From positions 1 through 64,000 of the forward strand of contig CAJXOG010000011.1 in the NCBI GenBank assembly GCA_913057775.1: a DNA stretch of 64,000 nucleotides, in the 5' to 3' direction. Position numbers and translations under genes: made by a program. The DNA is from an uncultured Fodinibius sp. (GTDB lineage: Bacteria > Bacteroidota > Rhodothermia > Balneolales > Balneolaceae). Below, one piece after another: positions 56,560 through 64,000 of the stretch; position 1 is the first letter of the stretch; each line of letters opens with the position of its first letter. The notes beneath the pieces are model-generated. The model saw only the letters and a list, made by a program, of their open reading frames with translations. It was not told the origin of the DNA and did no database searches.

Positions 56560-59500
56560 ATGTTGCTACCTAACAAAAAATATAAATGGAGCATAGTAGC
56601 GGTAGTTGCTTTGCTCTTTATGGGTATCTCATTCTCATCAACCCAGGCCCAACGTTTTGGAGAATCAGATCAAGCCGAAGGTATTGATGAGGTATCATTC
56701 GAGAATCCTTATCTACAAAATTTAGAATATCGAAATATCGGGCCCTTTCGGGGTGGTCGTTCGGTAGCCGTCACCGGTCATCCCGACCAGCCAAACACCT
56801 ATTATGCCGGCTTTACAGGAGGCGGGGTTTATAAGACTACCGACGGCGGGAAAAACTGGGTGAATGTTTCTGACGGTGATTTTAAGACCGGATCAGTAGG
56901 AGCCCTAACAGCCGCACCATCGAACAGTAACGTCATTTACGCAGGTATGGGAGAAACCTGTATCCGCGGGAATATGTCGGCCGGTGACGGTATGTATAAA
57001 ACCACTGATGGTGGAAAAAATTGGAAGCATATCGGCCTGCCGGAATCACATTTTATCGGTGAAATCGCTGTTCATCCCAAAGACGAAAATGTGGCGTGGG
57101 TAGCTGTAATGGGACACGCCTTCGGTACCGAAGGCAATGAAGAACGTGGCTTATATAAAACGACCGATGGCGGGGAAAGCTGGGAAAAGGTATTGTATCA
57201 CAATAAATATACCGGGGCGGTTGATGTGGAAGTTGACCCTACCAATCCCAATATTTTGTACGCTTCGCTCTGGGAAGCCTATCGCAATCCCTGGAAAATG
57301 TCGAGCGGCGGTGAAGGCAGCGGCCTTTATAAAAGTACGGACGGCGGCGAAACATGGACTAATATTTCGGAGCGCCCGGGCATGCCCAAAGGACTAATGG
57401 GCAAGGTTGGCGTAGCTATTTCTCCGGTTAATCCCGATCGCATTTGGACTATTATTGAAAGTGAACATGGTGGAGTTTTCCGCTCTGATGACAGCGGTGA
57501 AACCTGGAATCGTGTGAACAGTGAACGCAATCTTCGTCAACGCGCGTGGTACTATACTCATATTGTAGCCGATACACAGGACGAAGATGAAGTATATGTA
57601 CTCAATGTAGGCTTTTATAAATCTACCGACGGCGGAGAATCTTTCGAGCGTATTGGCACGCCTCACGGCGATCATCACGATCTGTGGATCGATCCCAACG
57701 ATGGTAACCGCATGGTCGTAGCCGATGACGGTGGTGGACAAGTTACCTACAACGAAGGGAAAAGCTGGTCATCCTATCACAAATATGCTACGGCACAGTT
57801 TTATCAGGTTATTACGGACAACGAGTTTCCCTATCGCATATATGGCGCCCAACAAGATAACAGTACCGTGGGCATTAAAAGCCGTACAGCCGATTACGGC
57901 ATTGATGAACGCGACTGGCATCCCGTGGCCGGTGGAGAAAGCGGTTATATTGCGCCCGATCCGGAAAATCCCAATATAACCTACGGAGGCAGTTACGGCG
58001 GATACTTTAATAAATTTAACGACTTTACCGACCAAAGTGACCGCATTGACGTATGGCCGGATAATCCGATGGGCGCGGGTGCCAAAGATCTGAAATATCG
58101 CTTCCAATGGACCTTCCCTATTTACATTTCACCGCACGATCCTGATATACTGTATGCGACGTCACAGTTTGTGCACCGCTCTGATGATGAAGGCATGAGC
58201 TGGGAAACCATCAGCGAGGATTTAACGCGAAATGACAAATCGAAGCAGGAGCAATCGGGCGGACCCATTACCAAGGATGATACCAGCGTTGAATATTACA
58301 ATACCATCTTTACCTTCGCTGAGTCTCCCGTTGAGCCTGGTGTGCTTTGGACCGGAGCCGATGACGGACTCATCCACATCAGTCGTGATAACGGCGACAG
58401 CTGGACCGAGGTCACGCCCGAAGGGATGCCCGAAGCAATGGCCAGTATCATCGATCCATCGCCCCATGATCCTGCCACTGCTTATTTAGCCGCAACGCGC
58501 TATAAGTTCGATGATTTTCAGCCGATGCTTTATAAAACCGATGACTACGGTCAAAGCTGGACAGAAATCACAACAGGCATCCCTGAAAAAGATTTTACGC
58601 GCGTCATTCGTGAGGATCCCAATAAAGAAGGACTCCTTTACGCGGGGACCGAAACGGGCGTATACGTTTCTTTTAATGATGGAAGCCTCTGGCAGCCGCT
58701 TCAACTCAATTTGCCCGCTGTACCTATTACTGATTTAGCCGTACACAAACGCGACAAAGACCTGGTGGTAGCAACGCAGGGCCGCTCATTTTGGGTGTTG
58801 GATGATCTGTCCATGCTCCATCAGCTTGGCGACCAAGTCACCCAATCCGACTATTACCTCTATCAGCCGGAAACAACCTACCTGTTTGGCAACCACACCG
58901 AACCCGATCCTGGGCAAACGCTGGGCGAAAATCCCAAAGATGGCGTGGTCGTCCATTATAATCTCAACACTGAAATCACTGAACAGGAAGTACAACTGCA
59001 ATTTGCGGAATCCAATGGTGATGTCATCCGCACCTTTTCTAACAAAGAAGATCTGGACGGCAAGGAGATAAAAGAATCAGAGGAATTTCATGAAAAAGAA
59101 CATGATGTACCCTCTGATGTGCTGACCACCAAGAAAGGGCAGAATACTTTTGTATGGAATATGCGATATCCTGGCGCTACAGACTTGGATGGACTACAAA
59201 TTCTGTGGGCTGGCTCTACCCGTGGACCAACAGCCATTCCGGGCACCTACGAGGTACGACTCATTGTTGATAATGAAGTGGTGATGAGTCAAAACTTTGA
59301 TATCACCAAAGATCCGCGCATTGATGTTACGCAAGACGACTTCGAGGCGCAGTTCGACCTTCACCGGACAATTATCAGCAAGCTTGATACAACCCATAAA
59401 ACCATCAATCGGATTCGAGAAATACGCGAAGAGTTAGATGCCATAAAATCGGACTACGCCGATAATCAGGAAGTGCAAGAACGTGTTGATGCGATGCTGT

Positions 59501-59778
59501 CGACGCTTTCGGATGCGGAAGGGGAATTGATGCAAACCAAAGCGGAGTCGTTCCAGGATGTGCTCAACTATCCCATTAAGCTCAATAACAAACTGGCTTC
59601 TCTGGCCAATACCGTAGGGACCGGTGACGGACGACCTACCGAACAGCAATATGCCGTTTACGAGGAACTGGCAGCACAAGTGGATGCGCAATTCGAACGC
59701 ATTGAACCTATTTTACGGGGTGATGCTTCGAACTTGATTCAAGAAATGGACAAAGAAACCATTCCCATTGAAAACTAA
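56560..59778 (+). CDS. Secreted VPS10/sortilin-like BNR-repeat protein
   Basis: A 1072-residue exported protein. I start it at the ATG at 56560 (MLLPNKKYKW) because this puts the signal peptide (cleavage near TQAQ, about 30) at the N-terminus; an upstream ATG at 56452 would precede it with 36 further residues. Many BNR/Asp-box repeats (Y-K-T-T-D-G-G-x-x-W and variants at about 80, 145, 195, 245) build two beta-propellers over residues about 60-770. The C-terminal part (about 780-1070) is beta-rich then helical with coiled-coil character (RIREIREELDAI). The family is common and abundant in Bacteroidota and marine bacteria; its function is not firmly known. Possibly glycan or peptide processing. 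Confidence 0.85.
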   Translation: MLLPNKKYKWSIVAVVALLFMGISFSSTQAQRFGESDQAEGIDEVSFENPYLQNLEYRNIGPFRGGRSVAVTGHPDQPNTYYAGFTGGGVYKTTDGGKNWVNVSDGDFKTGSVGALTAAPSNSNVIYAGMGETCIRGNMSAGDGMYKTTDGGKNWKHIGLPESHFIGEIAVHPKDENVAWVAVMGHAFGTEGNEERGLYKTTDGGESWEKVLYHNKYTGAVDVEVDPTNPNILYASLWEAYRNPWKMSSGGEGSGLYKSTDGGETWTNISERPGMPKGLMGKVGVAISPVNPDRIWTIIESEHGGVFRSDDSGETWNRVNSERNLRQRAWYYTHIVADTQDEDEVYVLNVGFYKSTDGGESFERIGTPHGDHHDLWIDPNDGNRMVVADDGGGQVTYNEGKSWSSYHKYATAQFYQVITDNEFPYRIYGAQQDNSTVGIKSRTADYGIDERDWHPVAGGESGYIAPDPENPNITYGGSYGGYFNKFNDFTDQSDRIDVWPDNPMGAGAKDLKYRFQWTFPIYISPHDPDILYATSQFVHRSDDEGMSWETISEDLTRNDKSKQEQSGGPITKDDTSVEYYNTIFTFAESPVEPGVLWTGADDGLIHISRDNGDSWTEVTPEGMPEAMASIIDPSPHDPATAYLAATRYKFDDFQPMLYKTDDYGQSWTEITTGIPEKDFTRVIREDPNKEGLLYAGTETGVYVSFNDGSLWQPLQLNLPAVPITDLAVHKRDKDLVVATQGRSFWVLDDLSMLHQLGDQVTQSDYYLYQPETTYLFGNHTEPDPGQTLGENPKDGVVVHYNLNTEITEQEVQLQFAESNGDVIRTFSNKEDLDGKEIKESEEFHEKEHDVPSDVLTTKKGQNTFVWNMRYPGATDLDGLQILWAGSTRGPTAIPGTYEVRLIVDNEVVMSQNFDITKDPRIDVTQDDFEAQFDLHRTIISKLDTTHKTINRIREIREELDAIKSDYADNQEVQERVDAMLSTLSDAEGELMQTKAESFQDVLNYPIKLNNKLASLANTVGTGDGRPTEQQYAVYEELAAQVDAQFERIEPILRGDASNLIQEMDKETIPIEN

Positions 59779-59808
59779 TTAGAATCTTCCTAATACTAAT
59801 TGATATCC

Positions 59809-59845
59809 AAGTAGCATCACGGCTTATTGTGGTGCTACTTTTTTA
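59809..59845 (+). terminator. Rho-independent terminator of the BNR-repeat gene
   Basis: A 12-bp stem (AAGTAGCATCAC with GTGGTGCTACTT, one wobble) with an 8-base loop and a T run from 59839. The stem also lies at the end of the convergent mscS-like gene, so it may serve both. Confidence 0.88.
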
Positions 59846-60727
59846 TTTTTGTGCCCCGCTATCAATAGGCAACTTTACCGAGCTGCGCATATGCAGATCG
59901 CGCTGGGGAAATGGAATTTCAACGCCATATTTTCTAAATGTGCGTACAATTGCCTGGTTGAGTTCGTTGCGAACTTTGGGATACTGCTTAACGTCGGGAA
60001 TCCAAGTACGAAGCTGCATATTCCATGACGAATCACCAAACTCATTAAGGAAGACTTCGGGCTCAGGATTTTGCATTACAGAACTATTATTGTCTGCGAC
60101 CTCCTGCAGTGCTTTCAGAACATTATCTAAATCAGAACTATAGGAAACGCCCACATTTACATCCAACCGGTAGGTAGAGTCGCCGTGGGAATAATTTATA
60201 ACATCCTTAGATACAAATTCGGAATTGGGTACTACAATCAAAATATTATTAACCGTACGCACCATGGTAGCCCGGATATTTATTTCGACAATATCTCCCT
60301 CTATTTGATTAACCATTACCCGATCTCCTACACTAATGGGACGTTCAAACAGGATAATAAGTCCCGATATAAAATTGGACGTTATATTTTGTAGACCAAA
60401 ACCAATACCTACCGAAAGCAATCCAAATATGACCGTTAGGCTACTAAGGTTGATCCCCACAAAGTTGAACGAAACAAGTACCCCGATCGTAATAATCAAA
60501 TACTGCGTAATCCGCGCCAAGGTATAGCTGGTACCGGAATCAACCTTTAGCCGTTTTAAAATGCGTCGCTGCAGGGCTCGTCTGGCAAAAATTCCAATCC
60601 CAATAAAAATGGTTAGTAGTAGTAAGAAAACAAGAATAGAAACAACGGTAACGGACGACTCGCTCATCTTGAACAGTTCAAAGTTCAAGATGTCCCGAAC
60701 GTAGCTAAAAAATTCATCCCAAGTCAT
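59843..60727 (-). CDS. MscS-family mechanosensitive channel
   Basis: A 294-residue small-conductance channel that releases solutes on osmotic downshock. Three membrane helices (about 25-50, 65-90, 95-115) lead into the pore helix region FGLLSVGIGFGLQNITSNFISGLIILFERPISVGDRV, the hallmark of the family, then the beta domain (VEINIRATMVRTVNNILIVVPNSEF) and the C-terminal cage domain. A channel of this kind is useful in saline environments. Confidence 0.93.
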   Translation of the reverse strand: MTWDEFFSYVRDILNFELFKMSESSVTVVSILVFLLLLTIFIGIGIFARRALQRRILKRLKVDSGTSYTLARITQYLIITIGVLVSFNFVGINLSSLTVIFGLLSVGIGFGLQNITSNFISGLIILFERPISVGDRVMVNQIEGDIVEINIRATMVRTVNNILIVVPNSEFVSKDVINYSHGDSTYRLDVNVGVSYSSDLDNVLKALQEVADNNSSVMQNPEPEVFLNEFGDSSWNMQLRTWIPDVKQYPKVRNELNQAIVRTFRKYGVEIPFPQRDLHMRSSVKLPIDSGAQK

Positions 60728-60756
60728 AGTGCCAATGATTTATTAATAGATATATA

Positions 60757-60793
60757 AATAGGGAGCCTGCCAATGATTAACAGGCTCCCTATT
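60757..60793. repeat. Hairpin upstream of the mscS-like gene
   Basis: Perfect 13-bp arms (AATAGGGAGCCTG with CAGGCTCCCTATT) around an 11-base loop, 30 bases before the channel's start codon. A run of A/T follows on the minus strand but not a clean T run. No upstream gene on that strand needs a terminator, so it may be a leader hairpin or a leftover terminator of a lost gene. Confidence 0.5.
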
Positions 60794-60986
60794 CAATATG
60801 CGTATTTAATTGGCCTTAAAAAGGCTCAAGCGCCAATATTTGGATTTTGGATACAAGGTAGACAACCGATTTCGGTACTAATATCGTACTTTTGGAAATT
60901 CAAATTATTGTATTTCCAAAAGCACCTTTCCCTAATTTATTTCATTGACCTCGAAAGCAACCCTAATTAAACTTCGAGGCACTTTT

Positions 60987-62114
60987 ATGGAATTCTCTAT
61001 TTATCCTTTCAAACGCTACGGTAAATTTCGACTCTACGTACGATTCCTAGATCCTTTTGATAATGAAGTTATCCGTTCGACCAGTATCAGCTATGAGTAT
61101 GATGCAACTGAGAAAGAGAAAAAGGAAGCTAAGGAGCAGGCTGAAAAGCGTGGAAAGCAGATCATGCAGGAATATTTTGATGAATATGATCATACGAATC
61201 GAGAGCCAGATAAGAATCCTCGGCTTTCCAACTTTTTAAAAGAGGACTTTTGGCCCAATAAAGAAATTAGCTGCGCGGAAAGTACGGTGACTCGGTACAA
61301 AAGCAACCTAAAAAACTTTCTCCGAATCTGTAAAGATCGTCCAATGGATGCGTATAAACGCATTGATATGGAGCGATATAAACAGACTCGACTGAAGGAA
61401 GGAATTGAGAAAACTACCGCAAATATAGAAATGCGTAGTATAAAGGTTGCATTTAATTGGGCCTATAAATATGACCTCACTGATAACAACCCATTCAAAG
61501 GGCAAGATTTTATGTTTGATGTAAAGAAAACCAAACGCGCATTTACTAAGGAAGAAGTAAATAAACTGTTGGAAGTAACCAAAGATGAAAGTTTCGGATT
61601 GCCTATCCGACTGGCCTATTATACCGGTATGAGACAGGGAGAAATTCGTCTTCTAACTTGGAATTATGTTTATCTAGATGAAAATTCCCATCTACATATT
61701 CCAGAGGATATCTCAAAAACTGGATCAGCACGTAAAGTACCTCTTGTTGGGAAGGCCTATGAGGTAGTTAAAAAGATGGAACAAAAACTAGAAGCAAAGA
61801 AGAAACGGTTACCAGCCGTTTATAAAGATCGTCCACAAGACGAAACATTTCTTCTGCAAAAGGATAGAGGTTGGGGAAGCTACAGCGCAAGAACCGTTCA
61901 AGAGCGCTTTCGTAAATACATGAGGGAGGCCGACCTACCCGAAGAGCTCACTTTTCACTGTCTAAGGCACTCTTTTGCCACACATGTCTTATCGAATAAT
62001 GGCGATCTTTACGCGGTCAGTAAGATCATGGGACATTCTACTACCATGGTCACGCAACAATTTTATGACCATACCTCGGGGCTTAATTTCCGGGATACTA
62101 TGGAGATGATATAA
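60987..62114 (+). CDS. Tyrosine recombinase / phage-type integrase
   Basis: A 375-residue site-specific recombinase. I start it at ATG 60987; the frame is open further upstream but without sense. An Arm-type N-terminus (about 1-60) and SAM-like core-binding domain (about 78-165) precede the catalytic domain (about 185-370) with Arg216 (TGMRQGE), Lys244, His324 and Arg327 (HCLRHSF), His350 (MGHSTT) and the nucleophile Tyr360. All active-site residues are present, so it may be functional. No tRNA or clear attachment repeat was found beside it. A terminator follows at 62130-62168. Confidence 0.92.
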   Translation: MEFSIYPFKRYGKFRLYVRFLDPFDNEVIRSTSISYEYDATEKEKKEAKEQAEKRGKQIMQEYFDEYDHTNREPDKNPRLSNFLKEDFWPNKEISCAESTVTRYKSNLKNFLRICKDRPMDAYKRIDMERYKQTRLKEGIEKTTANIEMRSIKVAFNWAYKYDLTDNNPFKGQDFMFDVKKTKRAFTKEEVNKLLEVTKDESFGLPIRLAYYTGMRQGEIRLLTWNYVYLDENSHLHIPEDISKTGSARKVPLVGKAYEVVKKMEQKLEAKKKRLPAVYKDRPQDETFLLQKDRGWGSYSARTVQERFRKYMREADLPEELTFHCLRHSFATHVLSNNGDLYAVSKIMGHSTTMVTQQFYDHTSGLNFRDTMEMI

Positions 62115-62129
62115 GATGTAGAATTTAAC

Positions 62130-62168
62130 AAACCCTTCTGTAAGGTCCTGCTTTGCAGAGGGGTTTTA
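62130..62168 (+). terminator. Rho-independent terminator of the integrase gene
   Basis: An 11-bp stem with one wobble (AAACCCTTCTG with CAGAGGGGTTT) and 15-base loop, followed by a short T run, 15 bases past the integrase stop. Confidence 0.75.
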
Positions 62169-62254
62169 TATGTGCATATATTTTTTTCTAATTTCGCGTG
62201 AAGGAAAATAGTTTATAAATTCACGATCATCGAATTTAAAATCAGACATACTTT

Positions 62255-63100
62255 ATGGGAGACGTGCAAACAAATGGAGAACTAGAAGAAGATCTGTATG
62301 GCCTATTTCATGAAATAAGGCACTTAAAAAATAGTGCAAATTATCTGCAATACTTAAACTTCATTTGCCGATTCAAAAAATACTCCGCTTTTAACGTATC
62401 GTTGGTTTACGCCCAAAAACCCAATACTAAATATTTTGCGACCAAAACCCATTGGGAAGACGAATTTGACAGACGCGTAAAAGCTGATGCACGACCTCTG
62501 GTAATGCTAAGACCCGGAGGACCGATTATGTTTGTGTATGACATCACTGATACGGTAGGAGAAGAAAAGCTGGTACCGGAAGAAATTAAAGAACCATTTA
62601 AAGTATCAGGAACCGTTGATCCTACCATTATAAGTGGCTTCAAGGAACATCTGGTCGAAAATCGCATTGACAGTCGAGAACTGAGCGAACCTGTACAACA
62701 CGGAGGACGAGTACATCGCCTATCTTCCAATGCGTATAACGAAGGACGGAGATTTTTGATTACACTCAATAAGAGGCAAAGTGATAAAGTTAACCTTCAG
62801 ACATTGATACATGAGCTAAGCCATATTTTTTGTGGACATTTACGTAGTCTTGAGGATGAAAAATGGCCACATAGACCCTCAGTAAGTCGGGAATCCGCTG
62901 AGTTTGAAGCTGAATCTGTTGGATATTTAGTGTGCAAACGACTTGGTCTACTAACTTCATCTGATCATTATTTAGCTGAGTATCTAGAAGGGCAGGAGCA
63001 AATACCTGAGATTTCAATTCAGGCAGTTATCAGATCCGTTGAGTGGATTGAAAAATTAATTAAAGGACATTCTATAAAGTTATATAAGAAAAAGAAGTAG
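62255..63100 (+). CDS. ArdC-like antirestriction/zinc-metalloprotease protein
   Basis: A 281-residue protein. Residues about 28-100 resemble the single-strand-DNA-binding N-terminal domain of ArdC (RFKKYSAFNVSLVYAQKP, TKTHWE, PLVMLRPGGPIMFVYDITDT). Residues about 150-250 resemble a zincin with HELSH at 186-190 (TLIHELSHIFCGH) and a downstream FEAESVGYLVCKRLGL supplying the third ligand. In known ArdC proteins this pairing protects incoming DNA from restriction; an ImmA/IrrE-type regulator protease is the alternative. It follows an integrase, as usual in mobile elements. Confidence 0.7.
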   Translation: MGDVQTNGELEEDLYGLFHEIRHLKNSANYLQYLNFICRFKKYSAFNVSLVYAQKPNTKYFATKTHWEDEFDRRVKADARPLVMLRPGGPIMFVYDITDTVGEEKLVPEEIKEPFKVSGTVDPTIISGFKEHLVENRIDSRELSEPVQHGGRVHRLSSNAYNEGRRFLITLNKRQSDKVNLQTLIHELSHIFCGHLRSLEDEKWPHRPSVSRESAEFEAESVGYLVCKRLGLLTSSDHYLAEYLEGQEQIPEISIQAVIRSVEWIEKLIKGHSIKLYKKKK

Positions 63101-63513
63101 TTTGCCTCTTTCTTCGTATTCAATGTTCTTTTATAAGGTATCTTATTTTAAAAATAGGTTAAATATGAGGTTACTTTATCCCCTTAGCCTATAGAAACTT
63201 TTATATAAATGATAATTGCTATTTGGCATGTTTCGACCAACTCTCTGTTAAATTTCCCGAATTAATCCGTTTTAAGACCATGAAGGGTGATTTTAAGACT
63301 AATCTCAAATTTTCATTCTAAGGGGATTAAAAGTATCCGTCAATGGTATACCATTGGTAATTTTGAAATTAGTAGGATTATTAAACGGGAAGTCCGTTTT
63401 GTTATAGCAAAATGTATTACTCCTCTTCCAGTTTCCTCAGTTTTTATGGAAATTTTATATGATGCTAATATTTAGGAAGTCTTGGGTTAAAAAACTTCTA
63501 TAAATGCCGCAAC
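63101..63513. other. AT-rich intergenic stretch after the ArdC-like gene
   Basis: About 410 bases with no convincing gene. A plus-strand frame of 62 codons (63287-63475) has no recognisable features and an unusual composition; I do not call it. The stretch leads into the duplicated block at 63514. Confidence 0.5.
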
Positions 63514-63634
63514 ATACAAAAAGCCCGCCCCTCCGGGCAGGCTCAATGTAACTCTCTTGATATTATCAACGGCTTATCTGTAAGTAAGACCATTGCAAGA
63601 CCCAATCCTTACAATATTCTTTTATTTTATATAT
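63514..63634. repeat. Copy 2 of the duplicated noncoding block
   Basis: Near-identical to 21388-21512, including the AGCCCGCCC/GGGCAGGCT hairpin with its minus-strand T run. Here it is followed by about 125 bases and then directly by the Pmp3-type gene, without lexA between. The same minus-strand small-RNA reading applies. Confidence 0.9.
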
Positions 63635-63759
63635 TACTTCCTGTGATTCATGCGGAAATCTTACATTGCTATTAGAAATCCGGTCAGCTGCGGCTAAGGG
63701 TTCGCCGGTCTGTGACGGTATGCATTTTTAATTTTTTAATTACAAAACGGGATCAACTA

Positions 63760-63918
63760 ATGGATCTTTTAAAGATCATTTTTGCGGTACTCCTTCCTCC
63801 TCTGGGAGTCTTTCTGGAAGTGGGACTTAAAGGCTCATTTTGGTTAAATATTTTGCTAACGCTTCTTGGATACCTTCCGGGTATTATCCATGCGGTCTGG
63901 GTGATTGCCAAAAAGTAA
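63760..63918 (+). CDS. Pmp3/YqaE-family small membrane protein (second copy)
   Basis: A 52-residue two-helix membrane protein differing from the protein at 22308-22466 in only a few positions (MDLLKIIF against MDLIKIIF, LTLLGYLP against LTILGYLP, final AKK against AKN). An ATG at 63712 in the same frame would add 16 residues not present in the other copy, so the start at 63760 is preferred. High identity with codon changes suggests a duplication old enough for synonymous drift. Confidence 0.88.
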   Translation: MDLLKIIFAVLLPPLGVFLEVGLKGSFWLNILLTLLGYLPGIIHAVWVIAKK

Positions 63919-63922
63919 CGAA

Positions 63923-64000
63923 TCATTCCTTGGATCCGGATAACCCGTTCCACTGGATTTCGACGTCAACCTCTTTTTCATCGAATAGCATCTGGTCGTC
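63923..64000 (-). CDS. Unknown SOS-cassette protein, second copy (partial)
   Basis: The last 25 codons (DDQMLFDEKEVDVEIQWNG, then LSGSKE-stop at 63923) match the C-terminus of the protein at 22518-22880. The rest lies beyond the window. A second Y-family polymerase gene would be expected further on if the cassette is complete. Confidence 0.8.
   Translation of the reverse strand, partial: DDQMLFDEKEVDVEIQWNGLSGSKE

Noticed and set aside
60794-60986. tRNA gene serving as the integrase attachment site.
   Set aside because: No cloverleaf, T-loop or anticodon arm could be built on either strand.
63287-63475. A 62-codon plus-strand reading frame after the ArdC-like gene.
   Set aside because: No recognisable motif, no start context, and a composition like translated AT-rich noncoding DNA.

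Overview
The window looks like chromosomal DNA of a Bacteroidota/Balneolota-type bacterium (a halophilic Balneolaceae-like organism is my best guess). I infer this from the SusC/SusD outer-membrane pair, lipoprotein signals typical of the group, an L28-L33-DUF4295 ribosomal operon, a VPS10/BNR-repeat secreted protein, and the gidAB (mnmG-rsmG) plus gyrB-gyrA neighbourhood. No rRNA, tRNA or CRISPR array was seen. Taxonomy is inferred from gene content only.

Left flank (1-5.4 kb): a type I restriction subunit (HsdR) that has lost its N-terminus at position 1133, then a DUF3179 lipoprotein and a large TPR lipoprotein carrying a zinc-protease motif.

Peptide/proline block (5.7-20 kb): three tandem secreted amidohydrolases, a SusD/SusC importer pair, a secreted S10 serine carboxypeptidase, a sodium-dependent amino-acid transporter and a proline dehydrogenase. 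The dehydrogenase is preceded by a perfect 41-bp palindrome. Together they suggest outer-membrane uptake of peptides, periplasmic trimming, import of amino acids and proline oxidation.

Mosaic region (20-29.5 kb): a heavily decayed second hsdR, a frameshifted small gene, and an SOS-like cassette (LexA-type repressor, Pmp3/YqaE-type membrane peptide, unknown protein, Y-family DNA polymerase). These are followed by a group of exported cupredoxin-like proteins with related leader peptides and decayed extra copies, and a TlpA-like lipoprotein. Part of the SOS cassette, including a possible small RNA with a strong terminator, recurs at 63.5-64 kb without lexA.

Core region (29.7-60.7 kb): a trio of pilin-like genes; a DUF4382 lipoprotein; an operon of ECF sigma factor, anti-sigma-like protein with a glycogen-binding-like (CBM48) domain, outer-membrane protein ending in the same kind of domain, and an unknown exported protein; a PAS histidine kinase; mnmG-rsmG with three parS-like centromere sites; a WYL regulator; lactate dehydrogenase; gyrA and gyrB; rpmB-rpmG-DUF4295; YqeY, CvpA, tyrS and exonuclease III; MarR; a LolC/E-type permease; a BNR-repeat protein; and an MscS channel. 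parS sites and gid genes are usual near replication origins, but no dnaA, parA or parB is present here.

Right flank (60.9-64 kb): a tyrosine recombinase, an ArdC-like antirestriction/zinc-protease protein, and the second, lexA-less copy of the SOS-cassette start. This looks like part of a mobile or formerly mobile element that runs out of the window.
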